From: Candidatus Nomurabacteria bacterium
GTDB lineage: Bacteria > Patescibacteriota > Minisyncoccia > Phycocordibacterales > UBA1006
Length of the DNA stretch: 6,113 nucleotides
Direction of reading: 5' to 3'
NCBI GenBank assembly: GCA_029882015.1
Contig: JAOULM010000033.1
Span: forward strand, 1 to 6,113
Part shown: one piece after another, positions 1 through 5,589 of the stretch
Position numbering within the stretch: the stretch's first letter is position 1
Layout of the letters: each line of letters starts with the position of its first letter
Position numbers and translations under genes: made by a program
The notes under the pieces: model-generated
What the model was told of the DNA's origin: nothing
The model's database searches: none
The model's input: the letters and a program-made list of their open reading frames with translations, nothing else

Positions 1-311
1 GTATCGATTCATTGGGGGGCTAATATAAAACACGTTCAAATATAGACCAGCAAAATTTAGCGCACGAATGGATTGACGCTGGGGCGGATGTTGTTATTGG
101 CCACCACCCACATGTTGCACAAGAAATTGAACGTTATGGAAATGGATGGATTATTTATTCACTGGGGAATTTTATCTTTGACCAAAGCTGGAGCGAGGAA
201 ACCATGCGTGGACTATTGGCAGATATCCAGATACAAAATGGGGAAGTCAGCGACGTACAATCTAACAAGATACAGTTGACAAATGACTTCCAACCGTACA
301 TAGTTAAGTAG
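1..311 (+). pseudogene. CapA/PgsA-like capsule (polyglutamate) synthesis protein, 3' end, frameshifted
   Basis: This is the C-terminal part of a CapA-family protein, a metallophosphoesterase-like fold linked to capsule or poly-gamma-glutamate assembly at the envelope; the gene starts before the window. Bases 1-24 in frame 1 read VSIHWGAN, matching the family's HWGxEY motif. Frame 1 then stops at 43-45. From base 24 the match continues in frame 3: YKTRSNIDQQ, then AHEWIDAGADVVIGHHPH, then a YSLGNFIFDQ motif, ending at TAG 309-311. Those are hallmark CapA motifs in the right order and spacing. Joining the frames needs one extra base around 22-27 (aat-tat expected, aatat found). Frame 3 has a stop at 21-23, so the shift must fall in this small interval. 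I see no slippery site that would recode it. It is either a real inactivating deletion or a sequence error; the conserved downstream part suggests a recent event or an error. Confidence 0.8.
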
Positions 312-345
312 AAAATAACTCTTTTAGAACATAAAACAAATAAAT

Positions 346-666
346 ATGAGAAACGAAACGGAAGACCTCTTGAATCTTTCACCAAACGAAAGGGTTGAAA
401 TAGCAAAAAATGCGGAAGACGCAATAAATGATTTGCTATCAAAAACAAAAGTTACAAGATGTCCAACGATGAGGCATATTATTTTTTCAAAAATAAGAGA
501 TGCTGAAAATAAAAGAGGCATCACTTTTGAAATCCTTGATGGTAGATATGGGACAATGGAAACTTCTGTATTTCTTCGGGATTTTTTTAATTTTTTAATT
601 TTTACCGCCACCATAACTTTTGTTTTTTCAGTGATAGCCAAGATATTTATTTTGACAGTCATATAA
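346..666 (+). CDS. Small hypothetical tail-anchored membrane protein
   Basis: The product is 106 aa and I do not recognise the family. Residues 1-79 are charged and mostly helical in composition, with a LSPNERVEIAKNAEDAINDLL stretch near the start and a single Cys at 39. Residues 80-106 are strongly hydrophobic (FFNFLIFTATITFVFSVIAKIFILTVI spans them), so the protein probably has a cytoplasmic domain and one C-terminal membrane anchor. There is no signal peptide. The ATG at 346 is preceded by an A-rich stretch with no Shine-Dalgarno, like other genes here. It lies 34 bases after the capA-like stop on the same strand and could be read from the same transcript. A 17-bp perfect hairpin begins one base after its stop. 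The antisense ORF over 324-662 is a shadow. It is probably real because of the ordered domain-plus-anchor composition and the gene-like spacing. Confidence 0.65.
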   Translation: MRNETEDLLNLSPNERVEIAKNAEDAINDLLSKTKVTRCPTMRHIIFSKIRDAENKRGITFEILDGRYGTMETSVFLRDFFNFLIFTATITFVFSVIAKIFILTVI

Positions 667-704
667 TTTTACAAGTTTTTTGCGAATGCAAAAAACTTGT
701 AAAA
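667..704 (+). repeat. Perfect 17-bp inverted repeat after the stop at 666
   Basis: Arms 667-683 and 688-704 pair perfectly (ttttacaagttttttgc with its reverse complement) around a 4-base loop gaat. The hairpin starts directly after the stop of the 346-666 gene. No T-run follows the right arm; the T-run lies inside the left arm, so it is not a textbook terminator. It may protect the 3' end of the mRNA or act with the second hairpin at 712-739. Confidence 0.75.
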
Positions 705-711
705 ACCCGAC

Positions 712-745
712 AAACCGGTATACTTGTGTATAGCGGTTTTTATTT
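712..745 (+). terminator. Probable intrinsic terminator, or operator-like inverted repeat, upstream of clpB
   Basis: Arms aaaccg-g-tatac (712-723) and gtata-g-cggttt (728-739) pair over 11 bp with one central G·G mismatch and a 4-base loop. The right arm runs into a T-rich tract at 737-745. This fits an intrinsic terminator for the upstream genes. The right arm also occupies the -35 zone of the clpB promoter, so the same palindrome could bind a regulator. No CIRCE element is visible. Confidence 0.6.
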
Positions 746-748
746 ACT

Positions 749-757
749 TGGTATAAT
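749..757 (+). promoter_or_regulatory. Extended -10 promoter of clpB
   Basis: A consensus TATAAT lies at 752-757 and is preceded by TG at 749-750, giving an extended -10. No good -35 is found at the usual distance (729-734 reads tatagc, inside the inverted repeat). Transcription would start near 764, giving a leader of about 30 bases to the ATG at 794. The leader shows no Shine-Dalgarno sequence. Confidence 0.65.
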
Positions 758-793
758 AAAAACAACACATTATTCGATATTTTTTGCCTCAAT

Positions 794-3493
794 ATGTCAG
801 ATTCTTCAATGCCTCCGTTCAACAATTTTACAACCAAAGCCAAAGACGCGATTAAAAAATCGCATGAATTGGCAATAGAACGTGGTCAAAACCACGTTAA
901 TTCACTGCATATGATGACAGCCTTGATGCTTCAGGATGAATCCATGATTATTTCAATCTTGGAAAAATTGGATGTGGACACAATATTGCTAACAGACCAG
1001 TTGCTGGAACTAATCGAGGGGGATGATACAGGAGAAGTCATGTCACCATCGTATCAGATGTATCTGACTCCTGATTTGGCACAAACTATCGAAACATCCG
1101 GCAAGGTCGCCAGTGATTTGGGGGATGATTTTATTTCAACAGAACATTTATTTTTGGCTATCTTGGAAACCCCAGGAGAAGCACAGAAACTTTTCAAAAA
1201 ATTCAAAATTGAACGCAAACGCGCTCAGGATATCCTCGAGGAATTTCGTGAGATGGATATGGAAATACCATCGGGCAAAAAATACAAAATTCTAACAAAA
1301 TATACTCGCAGCCTGACGAAACTTGCCCGCGAGGATAAACTAGATCCGGTAGTTGGACGCGACAAAGAAATAATGCGAATCGTTCAAATTCTGTCACGTC
1401 GCACAAAAAACAATCCGATATTAATTGGAGAACCTGGAACAGGAAAAACAGCAATCGCCGAGGGGTTGGCAAACCGAATAGCAAAAAATGATGTCCCGGA
1501 ATCACTTCGTGGCAAAGAACTGGTTTCTCTGGATATTGGTTCGTTGATTGCCGGAACAAAATATCGCGGTGAATTCGAAGAGCGCCTGAAAAAAATAATG
1601 AAAGAAGTCGAAGAAGCCCAAGGAGATATTATTTTATTTATCGATGAAATTCACACTATTGTTGGGGCTGGAGCCAGCGAGGGATCAATGGATGCCTCGA
1701 ACATGTTGAAACCAGCACTGGCTCGCGGAGATTTCCGAGCCATTGGCGCAACAACAATTGCTGAATACCAAAAACATTTTGAAAAAGACCCAGCATTGGC
1801 TAGGCGTTTCCAACCTGTGTATGTAGACGAGCCTAGCATAACTGATGCTGTGGCAATTTTGCGCGGATTAAAATACAAATATGAACTGTATCATGGTGTA
1901 CGAATAACCGACGATGCTTTATTGGCGGCTGTTAATTTGTCATCACGATATATTACTAATCGTTTCTTGCCAGACAAGGCAGTAGACCTGATCGACGAGG
2001 CTGCGTCAGCTCTGCGTATTAGTCTGGGAAATAAACCACCAGCACTCGAAGAGTCTCAACGTAAAATTATGCGTCTGGAGATAGAAAAAGAGGCCCTGAA
2101 AAAAGACGCAGACAGCGACAGCGCACCTGCTGATGAATCAAAACGTGCCCGTGGACGTATTCATGACATCAATAGCGACATTGCCGAGCTAAAAGAACAA
2201 ACCAGAGAGTTGGAAATCAAATGGACAAATGAAAAAGAACTTTTGGAAAGTATCCGAGCCATGAAGCGCGATCTTAACGAAGAAAAAAACAATGCAGAAC
2301 AAGCTGAATTGCAGGCTGATTTGGCTCGCGCAGCAGAAATACGTTACGGTAAAATTCCAGCACTGGAAAAAACTTTGCGTATTAGCATGGAAAAACTGAA
2401 AAAACTGCAACGTAAAAGGCAGATTCTTCGCGAGGAAGTAACCGACGAAGACATCGCGCATGTTGTTTCAAAATGGACGAATGTTCCTGTTTCTAGAATG
2501 CTCGAAGAAGAAATCAAGAAACTAGCCCGAATGGAAGAAGAGCTAACATCTCAGGTAAAAGGTCAGGATCAGGCAATATCTAAAATCAGCGACGCTATTC
2601 GACGTAGTCGTGTCGGAATTTCTGACCCTCATCGACCAATTGGTTCATTTATATTTTTGGGACCTACCGGTGTCGGTAAAACCGAGCTAACAAAATCATT
2701 GGCTGAATTTATGTTCGATGATGAAAAAGCATTGATCCGTGTGGATATGTCCGAATACATGGAAAAACATTCAATTTCAAAGTTGATTGGTTCGCCTCCT
2801 GGATATGTTGGACACGAAGAATCAGGGCAGTTCACAGAAAAGGTACGACATCGACCCTATTCGGTGATACTTTTTGATGAGATAGAAAAAGCTCACCCCG
2901 AGGTATTTAATGTTTTGTTGCAGGTTTTGGATGATGGTAGATTGTCTGATGCAAAAGGTCGCGTGATTAATTTCCGCAATACGATTATTATCATGACGTC
3001 TAATCTGGGGTCACAACATATTCAAAAAATGCAAAAGCTTGGATTTTCAAATAATGATGCCGAACAAGATTACTCGGAAACAAAAGAAAACGTAATGAAA
3101 TCTTTGAAAGAGCATTTCCGACCAGAATTTTTGAATCGATTGGATGATATTATCGTATTCGATGTATTGTCTCCCGAGGTAATCAAAGACATCGTAGAAA
3201 TTCAAGTCGCACAGGTTGTCAGCCGTCTTGCAGAAAAAGAAATTAAAATACAACTTGGTGACGAAGCTTTGGAATATCTAGGGCGCGAAGGATACGATCC
3301 GCAATATGGAGCTCGTCCACTGCGTCGTTTGATTCAGAACAAGATTTTGAACAAAATTGCCAGCCTGATGATTAGTGGGGAATTGGTTGCTGGAAAAACC
3401 GCAATCGTTGACATGAAAGATGGCGAAATTTTTATCACCGTAAAAGGACGCAAAAAAGGCATAGCCAAAAAGAAAGCATTTGTGAAGGTGTAA
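794..3493 (+). CDS. clpB: ClpB/ClpC-type Hsp100 AAA+ chaperone (disaggregase/unfoldase)
   Basis: A cytoplasmic hexameric ATPase that threads aggregated or unfolded proteins through its pore. The complete product is 899 aa. Order: Clp N domain with two repeats (about 11-150); D1 ring with Walker A GEPGTGKT 212-219, pore Tyr 257, Walker B Asp-Glu 284-285 and arginine fingers 337-338; middle coiled-coil domain about 417-545; D2 ring with Walker A GPTGVGKT 623-630, pore Tyr 671, Walker B Asp-Glu 695-696, FRPEFLNR 775-782 and sensor-2 GARPLRR near the end. All catalytic motifs are intact. The roughly 129-residue middle domain, including RYGKIPALEK, is ClpB-like; ClpC has a much shorter one. An LGF tripeptide at 749-751 sits where ClpC/ClpA carry the ClpP-docking loop, and E. 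coli ClpB lacks it. The protein may therefore feed ClpP, act as a free disaggregase, or do both. No clpP lies in the window. The ATG at 794 has no SD; an alternative ATG is at 809. Confidence 0.95.
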   Translation: MSDSSMPPFNNFTTKAKDAIKKSHELAIERGQNHVNSLHMMTALMLQDESMIISILEKLDVDTILLTDQLLELIEGDDTGEVMSPSYQMYLTPDLAQTIETSGKVASDLGDDFISTEHLFLAILETPGEAQKLFKKFKIERKRAQDILEEFREMDMEIPSGKKYKILTKYTRSLTKLAREDKLDPVVGRDKEIMRIVQILSRRTKNNPILIGEPGTGKTAIAEGLANRIAKNDVPESLRGKELVSLDIGSLIAGTKYRGEFEERLKKIMKEVEEAQGDIILFIDEIHTIVGAGASEGSMDASNMLKPALARGDFRAIGATTIAEYQKHFEKDPALARRFQPVYVDEPSITDAVAILRGLKYKYELYHGVRITDDALLAAVNLSSRYITNRFLPDKAVDLIDEAASALRISLGNKPPALEESQRKIMRLEIEKEALKKDADSDSAPADESKRARGRIHDINSDIAELKEQTRELEIKWTNEKELLESIRAMKRDLNEEKNNAEQAELQADLARAAEIRYGKIPALEKTLRISMEKLKKLQRKRQILREEVTDEDIAHVVSKWTNVPVSRMLEEEIKKLARMEEELTSQVKGQDQAISKISDAIRRSRVGISDPHRPIGSFIFLGPTGVGKTELTKSLAEFMFDDEKALIRVDMSEYMEKHSISKLIGSPPGYVGHEESGQFTEKVRHRPYSVILFDEIEKAHPEVFNVLLQVLDDGRLSDAKGRVINFRNTIIIMTSNLGSQHIQKMQKLGFSNNDAEQDYSETKENVMKSLKEHFRPEFLNRLDDIIVFDVLSPEVIKDIVEIQVAQVVSRLAEKEIKIQLGDEALEYLGREGYDPQYGARPLRRLIQNKILNKIASLMISGELVAGKTAIVDMKDGEIFITVKGRKKGIAKKKAFVKV

Positions 3494-3506
3494 AGGAAGA
3501 CAAAAT

Positions 3507-3545
3507 AAAAAATCCTCGAATCTGAAAAGATTCGAGGATTTTTTT
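3507..3545. terminator. Bidirectional terminator between clpB and tRNA-Tyr
   Basis: Perfect stem: aaatcctcgaatct (3510-3523), loop gaaa, agattcgaggattt (3528-3541). It is flanked by an A-run on the left (3507-3512) and a T-run on the right (3539-3545), so it terminates transcription in both directions. That suits its place between convergent clpB (+) and tRNA-Tyr (-). Confidence 0.93.
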
Positions 3546-3548
3546 ATG

Positions 3549-3632
3549 TGCGCCGGGCTGGATTTGAACCAGCGTAGACATAAAGTCGTTGGATTTACAG
3601 TCCAATGCGATTGACCGCTCCGCCACCGACGC
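3549..3632 (-). tRNA. tRNA-Tyr (anticodon GUA)
   Basis: Read on the minus strand, the acceptor arms GCGTCGG and CCGGCGC pair with one G·U. The D stem is GCG/CGC. The anticodon arm is TTGGA-CTGTAAA-TCCAA with anticodon GTA, and the T arm is GCTGG-TTCAAAT-CCAGC. The discriminator is A. A long variable arm (GAC-TTTAT-GTC) makes it class II, as expected for bacterial tRNA-Tyr. The bases after the discriminator are CAT, so CCA is not encoded and must be added enzymatically. The gene ends next to the shared terminator at 3507-3545. Confidence 0.97.
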
Positions 3633-3771
3633 ATTTGTACATCGTACTGCGTGTGAACAAATGTGGGTGTCGGCCCACTTGCCAGCTGTTCGCTAGCGCT
3701 CACATCGCTGTCTGCCAGTAAAACTGGCACCAGATGAATCGTAAAGCAGTTTACGATTCATCCACCGACGC
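3633..3771 (-). other. Hairpin-rich leader between the tRNA-Tyr promoter and the tRNA
   Basis: This stretch separates the promoter from the mature tRNA 5' end. Plus-strand coordinates of the inverted repeats: 3733-3745 with 3750-3762 (13 bp perfect, loop gcag); 3713-3719 with 3723-3729 (7 bp, loop aaa); 3663-3667 with 3674-3678 (5 bp); 3632-3638 with 3657-3663 (catttgt/acaaatg, against the tRNA 5' end). A palindrome cgctagcg lies at 3691-3698. No coding potential is apparent. The transcript would carry it as a structured leader of about 140 nt, to be removed by RNase P. Confidence 0.7.
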
Positions 3772-3774
3772 ATT
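3762..3774 (-). repeat. 13-bp direct repeat: stub copy of the tRNA-Tyr 5' end
   Basis: The plus-strand sequence ccaccgacgcatt occurs here and at 3623-3635, offset by 139 bp. On the minus strand it reads AATGCGTCGGTGG: three upstream bases plus the first ten bases of tRNA-Tyr. This copy sits at the position expected for the transcription start of the tRNA promoter, so it looks like the original tRNA start, with the 139-bp segment placed between it and the intact gene. Confidence 0.85.
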
Positions 3775-3781
3775 ACAAGAG

Positions 3782-3809
3782 AGTATAGCAAAAAACTGAT
3801 TTAATTCAA
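3782..3809 (-). promoter_or_regulatory. Sigma-70 type promoter for tRNA-Tyr
   Basis: On the minus strand, the -35 TTGAAT (3809-3804) and -10 TATACT (3787-3782) are separated by 16 bases. The predicted start is near 3775, just before the duplicated tRNA 5' stub and about 143 bases upstream of the intact tRNA. Confidence 0.7.
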
Positions 3810-3834
3810 TACCCACTTGATTTTTTTAGGGGTA

Positions 3835-3840
3835 TATAGT
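3835..3840 (+). promoter_or_regulatory. Candidate -10 element of rpmG
   Basis: TATAGT lies at 3835-3840, with no convincing -35 about 17 bases upstream. If it is used, the start would be near 3847, leaving only about 10 bases before the rpmG ATG. That is a nearly leaderless mRNA, consistent with the lack of an SD. Confidence 0.4.
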
Positions 3841-3856
3841 AGTATCTCTGTTATCT

Positions 3857-4030
3857 ATGGCACAGAAAAATGTAATAACTTTATATAGCAAAGAGGCAAA
3901 TGAATTCATTACCTCTCACAAAAACACCAAGAAACTAGCTGGGATTAAATTGGCGTTAAAAAAATTCAGTAAAAAATTACGAAAACAAGTAATGTTCAAG
4001 GAAACAAAGCGTAAATTCAAAAAGAAATAA
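3857..4030 (+). CDS. rpmG: 50S ribosomal protein L33
   Basis: The 57-aa product begins MAQKNVITLYSKEANEF and continues through a HKNTKK stretch, ALKKFSKKLRKQVMFKETK, and a basic tail. This matches the L33 pattern (Y/F-x-T-x-KN, then LxLKKFxPxLRKHVxFKExK). L33 binds 23S rRNA near the E site of the large subunit. There are no cysteines, so this is the zinc-independent form. The length is normal for L33. The ATG at 3857 has no Shine-Dalgarno and is close to a candidate -10 element. The gene is monocistronic: an intrinsic terminator follows 10 bases after the stop, and the upstream gene is the divergent tRNA-Tyr. Confidence 0.9.
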   Translation: MAQKNVITLYSKEANEFITSHKNTKKLAGIKLALKKFSKKLRKQVMFKETKRKFKKK

Positions 4031-4039
4031 CCACACAGC

Positions 4040-4066
4040 AAAAAAACCGCCACAGGCGGTTTTTTG
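4040..4066 (+). terminator. Intrinsic terminator of rpmG
   Basis: Stem aaaaaaccgcc (4041-4051), loop aca, ggcggtttttt (4055-4065), with the T-run contiguous with the stem. The GC core is 5 bp plus six A-T pairs. Confidence 0.92.
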
Positions 4067-4075
4067 TATCACCGC

Positions 4076-4128
4076 AAGACCTGACGCGTCTTCCCGGTCA
4101 GAAGGCAAGAGATCTAGACAGATCTTGC
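4076..4128. other. Hairpin cluster in the rpmG to 4201 intergenic gap
   Basis: Two inverted-repeat systems follow each other. In the first, AAGAC (4076-4080) can pair with GTCTT (4088-4092), or CTGAC (4081-4085) with GTCAG (4097-4101); the two interleave and exclude each other if fully formed. In the second, GCAAGAGATCT (4105-4115) pairs with AGATCTTGC (4120-4128) around loop agac with a 2-base bulge. There is no T-run, so these are not terminators. The segment lies just upstream of a -35 element. Its function is unknown. Confidence 0.5.
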
Positions 4129-4133
4129 TGTCA

Positions 4134-4162
4134 TTGACACTGTTAGCTTAAAAAGTAATACT
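4134..4162 (+). promoter_or_regulatory. Candidate promoter for the 4201 gene
   Basis: A perfect -35 TTGACA lies at 4134-4139. The -10 is weak: TAATAC at 4156-4161 (spacing 16) or AATACT at 4157-4162 (spacing 17). Transcription would start near 4168, giving a leader of about 30 bases. Confidence 0.5.
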
Positions 4163-4200
4163 ACAATAAAGAACTATTGAAAAACAAAAAAATAGAAGCT

Positions 4201-4755
4201 ATGAAAAAGATATTAATATTGATACTGGCCATGTTTATGGTTGGGTTTGGTTATGCTCAGGGTGTCGACAAGCTTACCAGAAGGGAAAAAAAGAATGGAG
4301 ACTTTGCTGGTGAAATTCGTGATGAAAACGGACATGTAGTGATTTTGATTATTCACAACAAGACCAGGAAAAATCCAGACGACAAGAAAAAGGAAACTGT
4401 TTCTGTGGCAACCATAAAATTGATGGATGATCTTGCGTATTCTTATAAAAATCCAGATAACGGAGATGTGACCATAAAATATAAACCTCTTAAAAAAACA
4501 ACTATCGAATATACATTCATTAATATGGAGATACTTTCAATAGAGGTGGTTGTTGGGGACGGACTCGATTATTTTAGAGTATCAACATTTACACACAAAT
4601 ACTATATTGTAGATGGGGAAAATATATACACACACGTCGATCATGATGGTCAGGAGCGATGGTATATGGGCGTTAGATACAAAGATTATAAATTCTTTGT
4701 GAAAAAATTGGATACAGTGTTTAAAATATTTAACGCACTAGACAAAAAGCCTTGA
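4201..4755 (+). CDS. Hypothetical secreted protein with signal peptide
   Basis: The product is 184 aa and I do not recognise the family. The start is placed at ATG 4201 because it opens a clean signal peptide (MKKILILILAMFMVGFGYAQ): two lysines, a hydrophobic core, and a likely signal peptidase I site after Ala19 or Gln20. A TTG at 4177 in the same frame would add eight polar residues in front and is less likely. The mature part is rich in charged residues and in beta-like alternation (for example DVTIKYKPLKKTTIEYTF), with aromatic-rich stretches near the end and no Cys. It is probably periplasmic or extracellular. There is no lipobox and no membrane anchor after the signal. The gene has its own promoter candidate and a terminator that overlaps its stop, so it appears monocistronic. 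It shares only the signal-peptide style with the 4857 gene. Confidence 0.8.
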   Translation: MKKILILILAMFMVGFGYAQGVDKLTRREKKNGDFAGEIRDENGHVVILIIHNKTRKNPDDKKKETVSVATIKLMDDLAYSYKNPDNGDVTIKYKPLKKTTIEYTFINMEILSIEVVVGDGLDYFRVSTFTHKYYIVDGENIYTHVDHDGQERWYMGVRYKDYKFFVKKLDTVFKIFNALDKKP

Positions 4756-4770
4756 TCAAGGCTTTTTATT
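4744..4770 (+). terminator. Terminator overlapping the stop codon of the 4201 gene
   Basis: aaaaagccttga/tcaaggcttttt (4744-4767) is a perfect 24-base palindrome followed by more T. It folds as a 10-bp stem with a GATC loop. The TGA stop (4753-4755) lies at the loop, so the last codons (Lys-Lys-Pro) form the left arm. The A-run on the left may also make it work on the minus strand. Confidence 0.9.
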
Positions 4771-4785
4771 TTCATAGAATATTAT

Positions 4786-4814
4786 TTGACTTTATCTTGA
4801 AATTATGTTAATGT
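4786..4814 (+). promoter_or_regulatory. Candidate promoter for the 4857 gene
   Basis: A -35-like TTGACT (4786-4791) is followed after 17 bases by TAATGT (4809-4814), which has TG one base upstream (4806-4807), giving an extended -10. The predicted leader is about 36 bases and A-rich. Confidence 0.4.
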
Positions 4815-4856
4815 TTATTTAAATAAAAACAATTTAATAACTAAAAACAAAAAAAT

Positions 4857-5402
4857 ATGAAAAAATTATTTTTTCTAATTATGATCTGTTCTGTTACTTT
4901 TACCGCAATAGGTCAAGCATTCTCTTTTGATGAAGGAAAAATGCCAACCCAGGAATATTCTTTCGTCGATCCAGACAACCTTGTTTGGAGTGTAAAAATT
5001 TCAGATGATTTTTTGAAAATATCAGGGAGCTATGTAAAAATAAAAAAAGTTAAAGTCATTTGGGGGGATTCCCTTTTGATTATTGACCCAGCAACAGGTA
5101 TGGTAACCCAGGTTACTATTGACCCTCATGGTGATGTTATTTTTTACTTCAACAAGGGGATACTTGTTGTGGTTGATATAGGTAAGGCTGATTTTTTTGA
5201 TGATTTTGGGGAGATGAAACTTCTTGAAATCAGATGGAATCTTGTTCCACAAAAAACCATTAGTCTTTCTGGGAATGAAGGACTAATTGGAAACAGTCTT
5301 TCTGGAAGTAAAGTTCTGCATCAGGTTGCAGAAAAAGCTTTGTCGCCACTTGGTGATAAAAAATTTAGAAAAACTAAGAAAAGAAAAAAAAGAAAAAAAT
5401 AG
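4857..5402 (+). CDS. Hypothetical secreted protein with lysine/arginine-rich C-terminal tail
   Basis: The product is 181 aa and I do not recognise the family. An N-terminal signal peptide (MKKLFFLIMICSVTFTAIGQA) is likely cleaved near residues 19-21; Cys11 has no lipobox context, so it is probably not a lipoprotein. The mature domain (about 22-150) looks beta-rich (VKIKKVKVIWGDSLLIID, DVIFYFNKGILVVVDIG), followed by a Ser/Gly/Leu-rich linker. Residues 168-181 are almost all Lys/Arg (KKFRKTKKRKKRKK), unusual for an exported protein; the tail could bind anionic polymers or nucleic acid (inference). The ATG at 4857 follows an A-rich leader (…ctaaaaacaaaaaaat) with no SD. The gene has its own candidate promoter and terminator. 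The ORF on the minus strand at 5022-5252 is a shadow. Confidence 0.8.
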   Translation: MKKLFFLIMICSVTFTAIGQAFSFDEGKMPTQEYSFVDPDNLVWSVKISDDFLKISGSYVKIKKVKVIWGDSLLIIDPATGMVTQVTIDPHGDVIFYFNKGILVVVDIGKADFFDDFGEMKLLEIRWNLVPQKTISLSGNEGLIGNSLSGSKVLHQVAEKALSPLGDKKFRKTKKRKKRKK

Positions 5403-5420
5403 CCATTACAAAAATGGTGC

Positions 5421-5455
5421 AGCCCTTGGATATAATCCAAGGGCTTTTATTTTTA
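5421..5455 (+). terminator. Intrinsic terminator of the 4857 gene
   Basis: agcccttggat (5421-5431), loop ata, atccaagggct (5435-5445), followed by ttttattttta. The perfect 11-bp stem with a T-rich tail lies 19 bases after the stop. The loop region contains TATAAT (5431-5436), here taken to be part of the hairpin. Confidence 0.92.
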
Positions 5456-5478
5456 TGTAAAATGCGATACCATAGTCA

Positions 5479-5589
5479 ACAGCGATGGCTGTGTAAGCTC
5501 CCACTCGCTCCTCACTCGGGTCTATACAGATTGTGTATACCCGGCAACTCGGACATTATGAACACTACGTGCTCATATGCTCCTCGTTT
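5479..5589 (+). other. Hairpin-rich leader upstream of tRNA-Trp
   Basis: Inverted repeats: ACAGC (5479-5483) with GCTGT (5488-5492); CGGG-tc-TATAC (5517-5527) with GTATACCCG (5535-5543), with a 2-base bulge; TATGAaCAC (5557-5565) with GTGcTCATA (5569-5577), with one mismatch. The second hairpin contains the stub copy of the tRNA-Trp 5' end. No clear promoter lies close to the tRNA; the nearest -10-like site is TAAAAT at 5458-5463, without a good -35. No convincing coding potential is visible; a 61-codon ORF here runs into the tRNA. Confidence 0.6.
5507..5526 (+). repeat. Direct repeat: stub copy of the tRNA-Trp 5' end
   Basis: GCTCCTC-N4-GGGTCTATA at 5507-5526 recurs at 5579-5598, offset 72 bases, with 17 of 20 positions identical. 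The second copy spans the last 11 bases before tRNA-Trp and its first nine bases. A looser match extends upstream, GCTC at 5497 and at 5571. The first copy is not followed by the rest of a tRNA. Confidence 0.75.

Noticed and set aside
13..30. Programmed -1 frameshift in the capA-like gene at the G run
   Set aside because: Slipping on the G run leads straight into TAA at 21-23; the required shift point (22-27) has no slippery heptamer.
73..279. A 68-codon ORF in frame 1 over the capA-like region
   Set aside because: The CapA motifs are in frame 3 over the same bases; the frame 1 product has no recognisable pattern.
667..793. CIRCE/HrcA operator before clpB
   Set aside because: No TTAGCACTC-N9-GAGTGCTAA-like sequence is present; the inverted repeats have different sequences.
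3278..3730. Minus-strand ORFs (150 and 63 codons) crossing the clpB end and tRNA-Tyr
   Set aside because: They run through a tRNA gene and a bidirectional terminator, and overlap clpB antisense; chance open frames.
3633..3771. T-box riboswitch or CRISPR array in the tRNA-Tyr leader
   Set aside because: No T-box core sequence, no downstream synthetase or amino acid gene, and no regular repeat-spacer periodicity.
4177..4200. TTG start eight codons before ATG 4201
   Set aside because: It would put polar residues in front of a clean signal peptide that begins MKKIL at 4201.
5518..5589. A second, degenerate tRNA gene before tRNA-Trp (the 72-base offset equals about one tRNA length)
   Set aside because: Only the first nine bases match; no anticodon arm, T loop or 3' acceptor strand can be drawn.
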